Positions 43,799-51,934 of a stretch of 64,000 bases of DNA are shown in pieces (position 1 is the stretch's first letter; each line of letters opens with the position of its first letter). Under the pieces are notes generated by a model that saw only the letters and a list, made by a program, of their open reading frames with translations, did no database searches and was not told where the DNA came from. Location: NCBI GenBank assembly GCA_902800345.1, contig CADCDO010000015.1:62001-126000 (forward strand), read 5' to 3'. Position numbers and translations under genes: made by a program. Origin of the DNA: Fibrobacter succinogenes (GTDB lineage Bacteria > Fibrobacterota > Fibrobacteria > Fibrobacterales > Fibrobacteraceae).

Positions 43799-45051
43799 AA
43801 AAGTTCCTAGCCATACTCTTGTTTGTCGCCATCTGGGCCGGGGCCTCCGAAGTTTACTTCGATTCCCGCTTTACGCTTTGGAAAGACGCGACCATTCTCA
43901 TTTGGTCTCCCGAAGGCAACTCCCCCATCAACACCTCGGATTTTTGCCATTCGCTCCGCCGCAACAATACAGGAATCGGCGAGCCCAAGTGCCGTGAACT
44001 CGGAGAATGGGAACGCGACTCCATCGCCCTGCGCTATGGCACATGGTTGACGAACAACATAGAGAACGGATTGGCCTCCCACTACCTGCGGGCAAGGCAT
44101 CCCGGCATGGCCGCAAAAATCCAGACCCTGGAAGACAACATCGTCCTGTTCCTCGCCCCACAGGGGAAAAACATCCTCGTCGCCATATTTGACGAAACCG
44201 CCCTGGAACCCAAAGCCGTAGGCACCGTCAGGGCGAATAACGACAAAATCGCCCTTGGCGACGACATCGCCGCCACCTTCTTCGACAAACGCACCAAGCG
44301 GCGCCTGACAAAAGAAGAACGCCTCAAGCAGCAAACGGAACCCGACGACCTTTACAAAGAAGTCCCCGGCCTAAAAATTTGGGCAGGAGTGGGCATCGGT
44401 TATTCGCAAGCGCATTTCCCGCTCACCCCCGACAACTGGACCAGCAGCCACACCAGGAGCCGCGTCAAGAACTACCGCATCACAAAAGATTCCGTAAGCC
44501 TTTGGAACTTTATCGAAGACTCGGCCCCGTTCTTATCGCTATACGCAGGCCTCACCTGGCACGGCTTTATCGGACTGGAAATCATGTACCGCTATTCCAG
44601 CCGCGACATGAAAACGGACAATTCCGACACCGTCTACCGAGAACTGGACCACTGGAATTTCGGACAACACGACATCGGCCTCAACGTGCTGTTCTCCATG
44701 ACATACCCGATAACGCCATGGCTTACCATTACACCACTAGCATTCATCGGATTCCAGTACACGTTCTATTCCGAAGACATCGATGTCAAAAGCGGCGTTC
44801 AAAAACCGTCTAGAGCCTACCAGTACCGCATTCAATTTGAAGACGCCTACAAAGGAGCGCTAATAGGCATCGGCGGGCAATTCGTATTCAAGAAACATTA
44901 CGGCCTGGATTTGCGCGCAGGCGTATCGAGCCGCGGCAGGGACCTCTACGAAGCCCCCTCTCCCGACGCAGGCGCCGCCCCCACGACCATCGGAAAATCC
45001 ACCATCGATTGCTTTATAAGCCTCGGGTTTGAATACCACTGGACGCTGTAA
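43795..45051 (+). CDS. Secreted protein with probable outer-membrane beta-barrel C-terminus
   Basis: 418 residues, signal peptide KFLAILLFVAIWAGA. Residues 20-180 are a mixed globular part. From about 190 on, alternating aromatic strands appear: LKIWAGVGIGYSQAHFPL, APFLSLYAGLTWHGFIGLEI, WLTITPLAFIGFQYTFY and a final FISLGFEYHWTL ending in Leu rather than the usual aromatic. This suggests a beta-barrel of about eight to ten strands. Coupled to the preceding lipoprotein by an ATGA overlap. Confidence 0.75.
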   Translation: MKKFLAILLFVAIWAGASEVYFDSRFTLWKDATILIWSPEGNSPINTSDFCHSLRRNNTGIGEPKCRELGEWERDSIALRYGTWLTNNIENGLASHYLRARHPGMAAKIQTLEDNIVLFLAPQGKNILVAIFDETALEPKAVGTVRANNDKIALGDDIAATFFDKRTKRRLTKEERLKQQTEPDDLYKEVPGLKIWAGVGIGYSQAHFPLTPDNWTSSHTRSRVKNYRITKDSVSLWNFIEDSAPFLSLYAGLTWHGFIGLEIMYRYSSRDMKTDNSDTVYRELDHWNFGQHDIGLNVLFSMTYPITPWLTITPLAFIGFQYTFYSEDIDVKSGVQKPSRAYQYRIQFEDAYKGALIGIGGQFVFKKHYGLDLRAGVSSRGRDLYEAPSPDAGAAPTTIGKSTIDCFISLGFEYHWTL

Positions 45052-45114
45052 CACCCTGCTTTTCTCCCGTCTATCGTCCCCGTCTCTCGTCTAATTTCTA
45101 AATTTGCCGTCACT

Positions 45115-46506
45115 ATGAGTGAAGACATTAAAGAAGAAACGAAAGAAAGAGTCAATCCGTTTTTAACGCCTGTCAAAATTATCGAGCCAAAGAACAAGCT
45201 CCCCGACTATACATTCGACATGCTTCCCGAAGAACAGAAGGCAATTCTCCGGGAACACGGCTGGACCGAACTCATGCCCGTCCAGCGCAAGTCCATCCCC
45301 TACATGCTCGCCGCACGCGACATGCTCGTGCAATCAAAGACCGGTTCGGGAAAGACCGGCGCATACGCCCTTCCGCTTCTGCAGGTCATCGTCCGCGACC
45401 ATCCGTATCCGCAGGCACTCATTCTCGTTCCGACGCGAGAACTCTGCATCCAGGTGCAAGAAGAATTTGAAAAACTTTCGAAGGGCACCGGCATCAAGTC
45501 CGTCGCGATTTTTGGCGGCGTGAACTACGAACCGCAAATCAAGGCGCTCCGCGCAGGTGTCCACGTCATCGTCGCCACCCCGGGCCGCCTCATGGACCAC
45601 ATCCAGCGCGGCAATGTCGACTTGCTCTCCATCCGCGACCTCGTGCTTGACGAAGCCGACGAAATGCTCTCGATGGGTTTCTACCCCGACATGCAGAAAA
45701 TTCGCAAGTGCTTGCCGAAGGCCATCTCTTGCACAATGTACAGCGCCACGATACCGCAGACAGTCAAGAGCCTCGCCCGCGAATTCCAGCGCCCGAGCGC
45801 CGAATTCCTTTCACTCAGCTACGACAAAGTCATCGCGAACAACCTCGAACACCGCTACTACCTCTGCGACGTGATGGAAAAGGATTCCATGACCATCAAG
45901 GTTCTGGAATACTACAATCCCGAAAGCTGCATGATTTTCTGCAACTACAAGCGCGATGTGAGCTACTTGGAACAAGTGCTTTCCGGCTACGGCTTTGAAG
46001 TCGGCGCGCTCAGCGGCGACGTGGCCCAGAGCCTCCGCGAAAAGACGCTCAACGCCTTCCGCGACAAGAAGCTCAAGATTCTCATCTGCACGGACGTTGC
46101 CGCACGCGGCATCGACGTCGACCACGTGACGCACGTTCTCGTCTATGACCACCCCGCCGACCACGAAGTCTACGTGCACCGCAGCGGACGTACCGCACGT
46201 GCAGGCCGCAGCGGCCTTTGCGTCTCGCTCATCACGCCCGTCGAAGAAATCGAACTCCGCCAGACCGCAGTCGATTTCGGCATCAACTTCATCAAGATGG
46301 ATCCGCTTACAAACGAAGAAATCGCACAGAAAGTAAGCGAACGTACCAAAGTCCGCCTCGAAGAAGTCCGCAAGCACTTCGGCGGTCAAAAAGCAACCGA
46401 ACGCATCAGCCGCATGCTCCCGCTCGTCAAAGACCTTGCAAACGGCACCACCGACGACCAGATGCTCCTCGCGTACCTGTTAGACAAATTTGCATGGAAG
46501 AAGTGA
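45115..46506 (+). CDS. DEAD-box ATP-dependent RNA helicase
   Basis: 463 residues. All DEAD-box motifs are visible: Q-motif region with MPVQRKSIP, motif I SKTGSGKTGAY, Ia PTRELCIQV, Ib TPGRLMDH, II VLDEADEM, III SAT (YSATIPQT), V TDVAARGID and VI HRSGRTARAGRSG. The C-terminal extension is short (about 90 residues) and lacks the CsdA/DeaD RNA-binding domain, so it is closer to RhlE or CshA minimal helicases. Unwinds structured RNA in ribosome assembly or decay. Followed by a hairpin repeat. Confidence 0.95.
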   Translation: MSEDIKEETKERVNPFLTPVKIIEPKNKLPDYTFDMLPEEQKAILREHGWTELMPVQRKSIPYMLAARDMLVQSKTGSGKTGAYALPLLQVIVRDHPYPQALILVPTRELCIQVQEEFEKLSKGTGIKSVAIFGGVNYEPQIKALRAGVHVIVATPGRLMDHIQRGNVDLLSIRDLVLDEADEMLSMGFYPDMQKIRKCLPKAISCTMYSATIPQTVKSLAREFQRPSAEFLSLSYDKVIANNLEHRYYLCDVMEKDSMTIKVLEYYNPESCMIFCNYKRDVSYLEQVLSGYGFEVGALSGDVAQSLREKTLNAFRDKKLKILICTDVAARGIDVDHVTHVLVYDHPADHEVYVHRSGRTARAGRSGLCVSLITPVEEIELRQTAVDFGINFIKMDPLTNEEIAQKVSERTKVRLEEVRKHFGGQKATERISRMLPLVKDLANGTTDDQMLLAYLLDKFAWKK

Positions 46507-46509
46507 TTT

Positions 46510-46548
46510 AGACGAAAGAACGGACCTACGGTCCTACAGACGAAAGAA
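46510..46548 (+). repeat. Post-stop hairpin repeat, copy 3
   Basis: AGACGAAAGAACG then GGACC-TAC-GGTCC, then CTACAGACGAAAGAA, four bases after the helicase stop. The stem differs from copies 1, 2 and 4 but remains paired. Confidence 0.75.
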
Positions 46549-46559
46549 TTTTAAGTAAC

Positions 46560-46621
46560 AACCTCAAAGCGAGCAACGCGAGCGACCTCAGACCCCAAAG
46601 CGCGAAGCGCGAGCTCAATCC
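46560..46621. repeat. Dispersed CCTCAAAG...GAGCTCA repeat, double unit
   Basis: ACCTCAAAGCGAGCAACGCG then GAGCGACCTCAGACCCCAAA then GCGCGAAGCGCGAGCTCAA: two palindromic units in tandem (GCGAGCAACGCG and GCGCGAAGCGC). Lies immediately before map, whose start is at 46628. Same family as 15117, 23480 and 58111. Confidence 0.6.
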
Positions 46622-46627
46622 CTAAAA

Positions 46628-47389
46628 ATGGCTAAGATCAAAGTAAAATCCGCAAAAGAAATCGAATTGATCCGCGATGCAGGCGCTCTCGCCGCCGAAA
46701 CGCTGATCCGCGCGGGAGAAATGTGCAAGCCCGGCGTCTCCACGCTCGAAATCGACGAATTCATCGGCGACTACACCCGCCAGCACAAAGGCATCTCCGC
46801 CTGCATGGGCTATCACGGCTATCCGCGCTACGCCTGCATCAGCCTCAACGAAGTTGTCTGCCACGGCATCCCGAACGCGAACACCATCCTCAAGGATGGC
46901 GACATCGTGAACATCGACATCACCACGATCCTCTCCGGCTACCACGGCGACACCTCCGCCATGTTCTGCGTCGGCAAGGTCTCTGACATTGCCCGCGAAC
47001 TTGTCGATACCGCCAAGTTCTGCATGGAAGAAGGCATCCGTGCCGCCGGCGAACAAGGCGCCCACTGGAACGACATCGGCTGCGCTATCCAGGACATCGC
47101 CGACGAACACGGCTTCAGCGTCGTCGAAGACTACTGCGGTCACGGCATCGGCCGCGGCTTCCACGAAGAACCGACCGTCTATCACTTCCGCAACTACGAA
47201 CGCTGCCCGTTCATCGAAGTCGGCAACGTCTTTACCGTAGAACCGATGATCAACGTCGGACGCCCGGGCACCAAGACGCTCAAGGACGGCTGGACCGCAG
47301 TCACCCGCGACGGAAGCCTCAGCGCACAGTGGGAACACACCGTCGTAAAGACCAAGGACGGCATCGACATTTTGACGCTCCCGCGATAG
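46628..47389 (+). CDS. map: Methionine aminopeptidase, type I
   Basis: 253 residues. Metal ligands are seen in GDIVNIDITTILSGYHGDTS (two Asp), GHGIGRGFHEEP (His), VFTVEPMI (Glu) and SAQWEHTVV (Glu); HGY at CMGYHGYPRYACISLNEVVCHG binds substrate. Removes initiator Met from nascent proteins. No clear ribosome site, because a palindromic repeat ends seven bases before the ATG. The stop overlaps a hairpin repeat. Confidence 0.97.
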   Translation: MAKIKVKSAKEIELIRDAGALAAETLIRAGEMCKPGVSTLEIDEFIGDYTRQHKGISACMGYHGYPRYACISLNEVVCHGIPNANTILKDGDIVNIDITTILSGYHGDTSAMFCVGKVSDIARELVDTAKFCMEEGIRAAGEQGAHWNDIGCAIQDIADEHGFSVVEDYCGHGIGRGFHEEPTVYHFRNYERCPFIEVGNVFTVEPMINVGRPGTKTLKDGWTAVTRDGSLSAQWEHTVVKTKDGIDILTLPR

Positions 47390-47423
47390 ACGAAAGAACG
47401 GGCTACGCCCTACAGACGAAAGA
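47388..47423 (+). repeat. Post-stop hairpin repeat, copy 4
   Basis: AGACGAAAGAACG, stem GGGC-TAC-GCCC, TACAGACGAAAGA. Its first two bases are part of the map stop codon. Confidence 0.75.
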
Positions 47424-47430
47424 GATATAG

Positions 47431-47468
47431 AACGCCTCGCGCAAAACGTGCGAGGTGTTATTTTTTCT
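47431..47468 (+). terminator. Rho-independent terminator after map
   Basis: AACGCCTCGC-GC-AAAA-CG-TGCGAGG-TGTT forms a long stem with an AAAA loop and a following TATTTTTTC. Confidence 0.85.
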
Positions 47469-47618
47469 TCTTGGACTTGTTTGGACTACAGTTATACCGA
47501 GTCTTACTCTCACAAGCTTTGTTTGTTTCACGTACATATTTTGCATTCATTTGCTTTTTCTGAGCACAACATATATAGTTTATTTAGTAAAAAAAACTAG
47601 AAACAAAAGCTTCACTCA

Positions 47619-47708
47619 AAAACACCTCCGCATACGCGGAGAAAACAAGGCGTTCAATGCGCCTCTCAAGTGTCCGGCGGAAACACCTCCGCGTACGCGG
47701 AGCAATTC
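47619..47708. CRISPR. Two-repeat CRISPR remnant, type I-E-like repeat
   Basis: Repeat 1 (47619-47646): AAAACACCTCCGCATACGCG plus GAGAAAAC. Repeat 2 (47680-47707): GAAACACCTCCGCGTACGCG plus GAG, then diverging. The repeats are 61 bp apart, the classic I-E period (28-29 plus 32-33). The inverse strand reads GTTTTCTCCGC...GCGGAGGTGTT, with the palindromic stem CTCCGC/GCGGAG found in I-E repeats. One 33-base spacer (about 47647-47679) starts AAGGCGTTCAATGCG. An AT-rich, leader-like region precedes at 47540-47618. No I-E cas genes are present here. Confidence 0.75.
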
Positions 47709-47709
47709 T

Positions 47710-48192
47710 GTGCGGAGTGGAGATGTTGATAATCGAGAAGCTGTAGCCGCTGCATATTACTGGAAAGAAATTTTCCCTGACATTCCCGATTTCGTCCGAG
47801 ACAGAAACGGAGTACCACCCAACAATATGTTAAACTACGGATACGCTATATTGCGTGGCGTAGTTGCAAGAGCTTTGGTTTCAAGTGGACTTTTACCGAC
47901 TTTGGGTATACACCACCATAATCGTTATAACGCCTATTGTTTGGCTGATGATATTATGGAACCATACCGCCCTATTGTAGATAAATTAGTTTTAGATATT
48001 CTAGCAGAAATGGATGAATATCCTACAGATCTATCTACCGAAATAAAAGCAAAGCTTTTAAATATTCCTGTACTTGATTGTGTTATAGATGGAAACCGAA
48101 GCCCGTTGATGAACGCCGTTTCAACAACTACGGCGTCGCTAGCCAAGTGCTATTTAGGAACAACAAGGAAATTGCTCTATCCGGAGATGTAG
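47710..48192 (+). pseudogene. cas1: Cas1 C-terminal fragment (type II-like)
   Basis: About 160 residues of a Cas1 integrase, from VRSGDVDNREAVAAAYYWKE through NNMLNYGYAILRGVVARALV, TLGIHHHNRYNAYCLADDIM and EPYRPIVDK to KCYLGTTRKLLYPEM. Active-site residues of the helical domain are present: Glu in NREA, His in GIHHHN, Asp in LADD. The first half of the protein (about 130-165 residues) is missing: homology begins just after the degenerate second CRISPR repeat. An open frame continues upstream to 47455, but its product is not Cas1-like. The style (type II-B/C) contrasts with the I-E-like repeats upstream. Confidence 0.85.
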
Positions 48193-48193
48193 G

Positions 48194-48530
48194 ATGGATC
48201 GATTTAGCGAGTACAGAATTATGTGGATCATGTGTTTCTTTGATTTGCCGACGGAAACGAAAATTGAGCGACAAAGGCACAGCGAGTTTCGCAAAAATCT
48301 GTTAAAAGACGGATTTTTCAAGATTCCAATTGTCCATATACATTCGGCATTGCGCTTCTGTTGAAAATGCCGAAGTTCATATAGCTCGCGTAAAAAGCTT
48401 TATGCCGCCAGATGGCTCGGTAAGTATTCTTTGTATCACAGATAAGCAATTCGGTAAAATACAAGTTTTTTATGGCCGTAAGGAAAAGCCTAAACCAAAA
48501 TCAACGGGGCAATTAGAGCTTTTTCTGTAG
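48194..48530 (+). pseudogene. cas2: Frameshifted Cas2 (type II-like)
   Basis: ATG 48194, one base after the cas1 stop. The first frame gives MDRFSEYRIMWIMCFFDLPT and KNLLKDGFFKI, then runs to a stop at 48362. The continuation lies one frame over: LSIYIRHCASVENAEVHIAR, SFMPPDGSVSILCITDKQFG, QLELFL, ending at 48530. Removing one C in the CC at about 48327 joins the halves as a normal-length Cas2 of about 111 residues. So a single-base insertion, or a sequencing error, breaks the gene. Confidence 0.85.
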
Positions 48531-48551
48531 AAAAAAGTAGCTCTAAAAAAG

Positions 48552-48583
48552 AAAAAATCGGCTCATTAGTGCCGATTTTTTTT
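48552..48583 (+). terminator. Terminator after the cas remnant
   Basis: ATCGGC-TCATTAGT-GCCGAT with an A run before and a T run after. Either the cas2 terminator or, if read differently, the end of a tracrRNA-like transcript. Confidence 0.75.
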
Positions 48584-48631
48584 GCAATATCAAGTCTAAC
48601 TCGTTTATAGCTGTATAGTTACAACAAGTCA

Positions 48632-48724
48632 GTTGTTATTGCACTATCGAAGATAGAAAATCTGAAAGCAATTCATTACTCAGACAAATTAAAAAAAACT
48701 AATAATTAATAGTTGTTATAGCAC
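48632..48724. CRISPR. Remnant of a type II-C-like CRISPR repeat (or anti-repeat)
   Basis: 48632-48679 reads GTTGTTATTGCAC, then a middle, then CTGAAAGCAATTCATTAC. Its reverse complement begins GTAATGAATTGCTTTCAG and ends GCAATAACAAC, like the 47-48-base repeats of Bacteroidetes type II-C loci (GTTGTGAATTGCTTTC...CAAC). GTTGTTATAGCAC recurs at 48712-48724, 80 bases on, then diverges. It may be two decayed repeats with one spacer, or a tracrRNA anti-repeat. No cas9 is visible in 47390-48947; the rest of this spacer shows nothing else. Confidence 0.55.
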
Positions 48725-48947
48725 AAGTAAAGCAAACTTCCCAGATAAGAAGAATCCACCACGCGAATGATAGAGTCCAAAATTCAATATTTCCCCCAAA
48801 TTTCTCAAAAAAACACTTTTGCTGAATTATCCGATTTTAAAGACCTAATCGGAAAATGTATATTGAAGGAAAAACTTAGCACTAACCATCAAGCACGAAT
48901 TACTTCTCAAGCCCTACTACCTAACCCCTACCCCCTATTACCTACTC

Positions 48948-49283
48948 ATGTCCTTCCTCAGCAACGCACGCGATAAAGCAATCCAAATATTTTTCCAGCG
49001 GAACGAATTCATCAGAAAGTTCGGCGAAATCCAGGGCGTCGATATCGACACCTTGGAGAACTGCGCAAGCGTCACGATTCTTTTGCATGGCGAATACATC
49101 CCGACAACGTTCTGCGCACACTACTGTTTCGAAGACACAGACGAAGGGACGCTGATTGTCATAAACAAAGTAGATAGCGAAAGGGAGATGATCAACGCCA
49201 TCGCCGCATGGTGGTTCAGGGATCATTCCATTAAAAAGGCTCTGCCCAAGGGTACGGGCTTATTCGCCAAAATTTTGTTCTAG
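48948..49283 (+). CDS. Small hypothetical protein, first of an EcsC-linked trio
   Basis: 111 residues, MSFLSNARDKAIQIFFQRNE at the start. A central segment VTILLHGEYIPTTFCAHYCF resembles VLPHGESAPISFHLNYRL in the next gene, suggesting the two are distant paralogues of one small alpha/beta fold. The C-terminus ends with a helix carrying KKALPKGTG. No signal or membrane helix. Twenty-one bases separate it from the following gene. Function unknown. Confidence 0.7.
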   Translation: MSFLSNARDKAIQIFFQRNEFIRKFGEIQGVDIDTLENCASVTILLHGEYIPTTFCAHYCFEDTDEGTLIVINKVDSEREMINAIAAWWFRDHSIKKALPKGTGLFAKILF

Positions 49284-49304
49284 CATTTCATCGAAGGATT
49301 TTCC

Positions 49305-49592
49305 ATGGACGAACTACTTCAAAAAAATTTAAACAACGTATCTTTCAGCGTCAATGCGAACAAGCAAACTATGGACTTGACCGTTCTCCCCCATGGCGAG
49401 AGCGCTCCTATTTCGTTTCATCTGAACTACAGGCTTGTAGAGAAGGGCGACGATACAGAGATTATCGTCCAGAACATAGCGTCCGACAGGCTCTGGGTCG
49501 ATGAATTCGTCAAAATGTGGCTTGAAAAAAGCAATTTCCAATACAAGCTCCCGCCAAAGGTCGCAGGAATTGTTAAAATGTTTTTGAAATAG
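49305..49592 (+). CDS. Small hypothetical protein, paralogue of the preceding gene
   Basis: 95 residues, starting MDELLQKNLNNVSFSVNANK. The shared pattern with the gene before is HGE-x2-P-x2-F-x3-Y, an acidic connecting turn, and a basic LPPKVAGIVKMFLK end. Cytoplasmic. GAAGGA lies upstream of the ATG. Part of a three-gene unit with the EcsC-like gene that follows 17 bases later. Confidence 0.7.
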   Translation: MDELLQKNLNNVSFSVNANKQTMDLTVLPHGESAPISFHLNYRLVEKGDDTEIIVQNIASDRLWVDEFVKMWLEKSNFQYKLPPKVAGIVKMFLK

Positions 49593-49609
49593 GAGAAAGG
49601 AGCCTGCCC

Positions 49610-50308
49610 ATGTTGAATTTTAAAGAATACAAAGACAAAAAAGAAGAATCCGTCCAGGAACTGGTTTATTCCATCATCTTCAACTTGATAACGGACATCC
49701 CGGACTCGCTCCTTTGCCCCAACACGGATCCCGACAAGCGTGCCGAGCTTTTGATTAAACAGGCGGCGTTAAAGGCCGCCACCGTAAGTACGTCGCTTTC
49801 CATCCCGGCGGGTTTAACCGGCGTATTGACGTCCATTCCGGATATCGCCGCCGTCTGGCGCATCCAGGCGCAGCTCGTCTCCGACATCGCCTGCACCTAC
49901 GGCAAGTTCGCCATGCTCTCCCGCGAGGCTATGGTCTGGTGCCTTTTCCGCCACAGTGCAGCATCGCTACTGCGTGATGTTGCGGTCCGCACCGGTAGCC
50001 GCATCGTCGTGCAAAAGCTCTCGCTAAGCGCCCTGCAAAAGTTGCTCCAGAAGATTGGAGTCAAGATTTCGGCGAACTTCCTCGGCCGCATCGCTCTCCG
50101 CGCGATTCCCGCGATTGGCGCCATCGGCAACGGGGCCTATACGTACTTCGACACGAACGAGGTCGGCAAGACCGCGATGGCTTATTTCAAGGCGCTCGAA
50201 GGGATCGAAAAGCCGGAACTTGTCGAGAATTCAATCGACAAGGATCCCGAGCCGGACCATTCCGAAGAGAATAACGAATTTGCAGACGATCCGGACGAGA
50301 ACGTTTAA
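49610..50308 (+). CDS. EcsC-family protein
   Basis: 232 residues. Residues about 55-190 match the EcsC family: KAATVSTSLSIPAGLTGVLT, SIPDIAAVWRIQAQLVSDIA and IALRAIPAIGAIGNGAYTYF, with glycine-rich amphipathic/hydrophobic helices. The C-terminal 30 residues are acidic and probably disordered. Related proteins accompany ABC transporters in Firmicutes and polymorphic loci elsewhere; the molecular role is unclear. AGGAGAAAGGAG precedes the ATG, a very strong ribosome site. Confidence 0.8.
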   Translation: MLNFKEYKDKKEESVQELVYSIIFNLITDIPDSLLCPNTDPDKRAELLIKQAALKAATVSTSLSIPAGLTGVLTSIPDIAAVWRIQAQLVSDIACTYGKFAMLSREAMVWCLFRHSAASLLRDVAVRTGSRIVVQKLSLSALQKLLQKIGVKISANFLGRIALRAIPAIGAIGNGAYTYFDTNEVGKTAMAYFKALEGIEKPELVENSIDKDPEPDHSEENNEFADDPDENV

Positions 50309-50336
50309 CGGATCCGCTTAGCATCATTATCCGCCA

Positions 50337-51818
50337 GTGTCCGTCCTTTTTAAATTACGTGAAAAATTCAGGCCGCATGGGTTCTCCGCATTCCTTGCGG
50401 TTGTCCTTCTTTTTTTCTTTGCGCTTTCGTTAACGGGCGAAAAGGTTCCGCTCAACGACGGGGTCGGCTACGACGGAGCCTTTTACTACAACGTAGCCCA
50501 GAATTTTTCCACGGACTTTTGGGCGACGGGCTATGACAAATTCCGTATTTTCCGCATATTCCCGTTTTTTCTGATAAACTTGTTCTTTTCTTTTTTCAGC
50601 ATCGAGCCTTCGCATGCAAACTTGATGCGCTCGATGTACGTTCTGCATGTTTTCAATTTGGTTCTCCAGTTGGTTTTCTTTTTCAAGATTGTCCGCCTGA
50701 ACGCATGGAAAAAAACAACGACGGCGCTTATCTTCGGCTGTTTCTTTTTCAATTATTTTATCCTTAAAAGTTGCGGCTACGAGGTTTTCCAGACAGACGC
50801 TTTTGCCTGCACCATTTTTCTTGTTTCCTATTATTACTTGCTCCGGCAAAAGTTCATCCGGGCCGTTTCCATTTCTTTCTTGGGGATTCTCACCTGGCCT
50901 ACCATCACCTACACGATTTGGCTTCTTTACTTTTTCAAGGACAAGTTCCCGCAAAGCGCACCGCGTCTGAAATTCGAGACCGGCAAGGCCGTTTCGCTCG
51001 TTTTCCCGCTGATGTCTGCCGGCGCCGTCGCAACTCTTTATCTGTTGCACAAGCACGCGCTTCTCGAAAGCATGCTCTTTACGCAGGTTTCCATACCGCT
51101 ACTTTTCACGGGTACCGTTTTCTGGGGAATTTTCCTCTACCTTGTCCTGCGCAGCTGCGATTACCGATTCCACACCCCGCTCACTTACATCCGTGAATTC
51201 GTCCATCAATCGCCTTGGAAAAGTCTTGCGTTCGTCGCCATTCCTTTCATCGCCATCAATCTCTACCTCCGCACCCATACCAACGACGAGTTTTTCTTCA
51301 ACGAAACGGCGTTCATCCTGCAGATTTTCCTGCGGCCGCTCAAGTATCCGCTTATCACTCCCGTCGCGCATGTCTGCTACTTCGGGATTGTGCCGCTGCT
51401 CGTGATTTTCCTGTTCCGCGATTTTTCACGGGAGATTTTCAACCGTAGCGCGGGTTACGCGCTGGCCTTCCTCGCATTCCTCTTCTTCGCGACCGACAGC
51501 GAATCAAGGCATGTCATCCCGCTTCTCCCGATGGTTCTCGTCCCGCTCGGATGCGTCCTCGACAAGATGGACCTCAGCGCAAAAGCGGTCGCCGCTTTGC
51601 TCGCCCTCCAAATTTTCCTCAGCCATTTTTATATACCTATAAATGTCGATGGTATTGCCGAGGCTTTCGCGAACAACGACTACAGCACGGTGGTCGCCCA
51701 GCGTTACTTTATGAACTATGGCCCATGGATGTCACCCAAGTTCTATGTAATTTGGTTCATTATCACCATCTTAGCGGCTGTTTTAGTGCGATTTATCATA
51801 AAAAGGCGCAAAATTTAG
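50337..51818 (+). CDS. Polytopic membrane protein, possible GT-C glycosyltransferase
   Basis: 493 residues with about 11-12 transmembrane helices. The first loop contains NDGVGYDGAFYYNVAQNFS, an acidic-aromatic motif reminiscent of GT-C enzymes (GT39/GT87) that use polyprenyl-phosphate sugars. A GTG at 50337 is the likely start, as no in-frame ATG lies nearby and no ribosome site is clear. It follows the EcsC-like gene by 28 bases. Inner-membrane location is sure; catalysis is inferred. Confidence 0.7.
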   Translation: MSVLFKLREKFRPHGFSAFLAVVLLFFFALSLTGEKVPLNDGVGYDGAFYYNVAQNFSTDFWATGYDKFRIFRIFPFFLINLFFSFFSIEPSHANLMRSMYVLHVFNLVLQLVFFFKIVRLNAWKKTTTALIFGCFFFNYFILKSCGYEVFQTDAFACTIFLVSYYYLLRQKFIRAVSISFLGILTWPTITYTIWLLYFFKDKFPQSAPRLKFETGKAVSLVFPLMSAGAVATLYLLHKHALLESMLFTQVSIPLLFTGTVFWGIFLYLVLRSCDYRFHTPLTYIREFVHQSPWKSLAFVAIPFIAINLYLRTHTNDEFFFNETAFILQIFLRPLKYPLITPVAHVCYFGIVPLLVIFLFRDFSREIFNRSAGYALAFLAFLFFATDSESRHVIPLLPMVLVPLGCVLDKMDLSAKAVAALLALQIFLSHFYIPINVDGIAEAFANNDYSTVVAQRYFMNYGPWMSPKFYVIWFIITILAAVLVRFIIKRRKI

Positions 51819-51934
51819 CCTATTCGGCCCCGTTTTATATAGTCAAGTGAAAAACCGCCCTTGAGTTCCCCCCCATTTTTTTCTATTTTTGGGCGCAACA
51901 TTCAATAACATTAACTCCATCAGTGGAATAAAAT

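Noticed and set aside
47455..47709. Full-length protein upstream of the Cas1 similarity
   Set aside because: The extra 85 residues are translated from a terminator, AT-rich leader and the CRISPR repeats; no Cas1 N-terminal resemblance.
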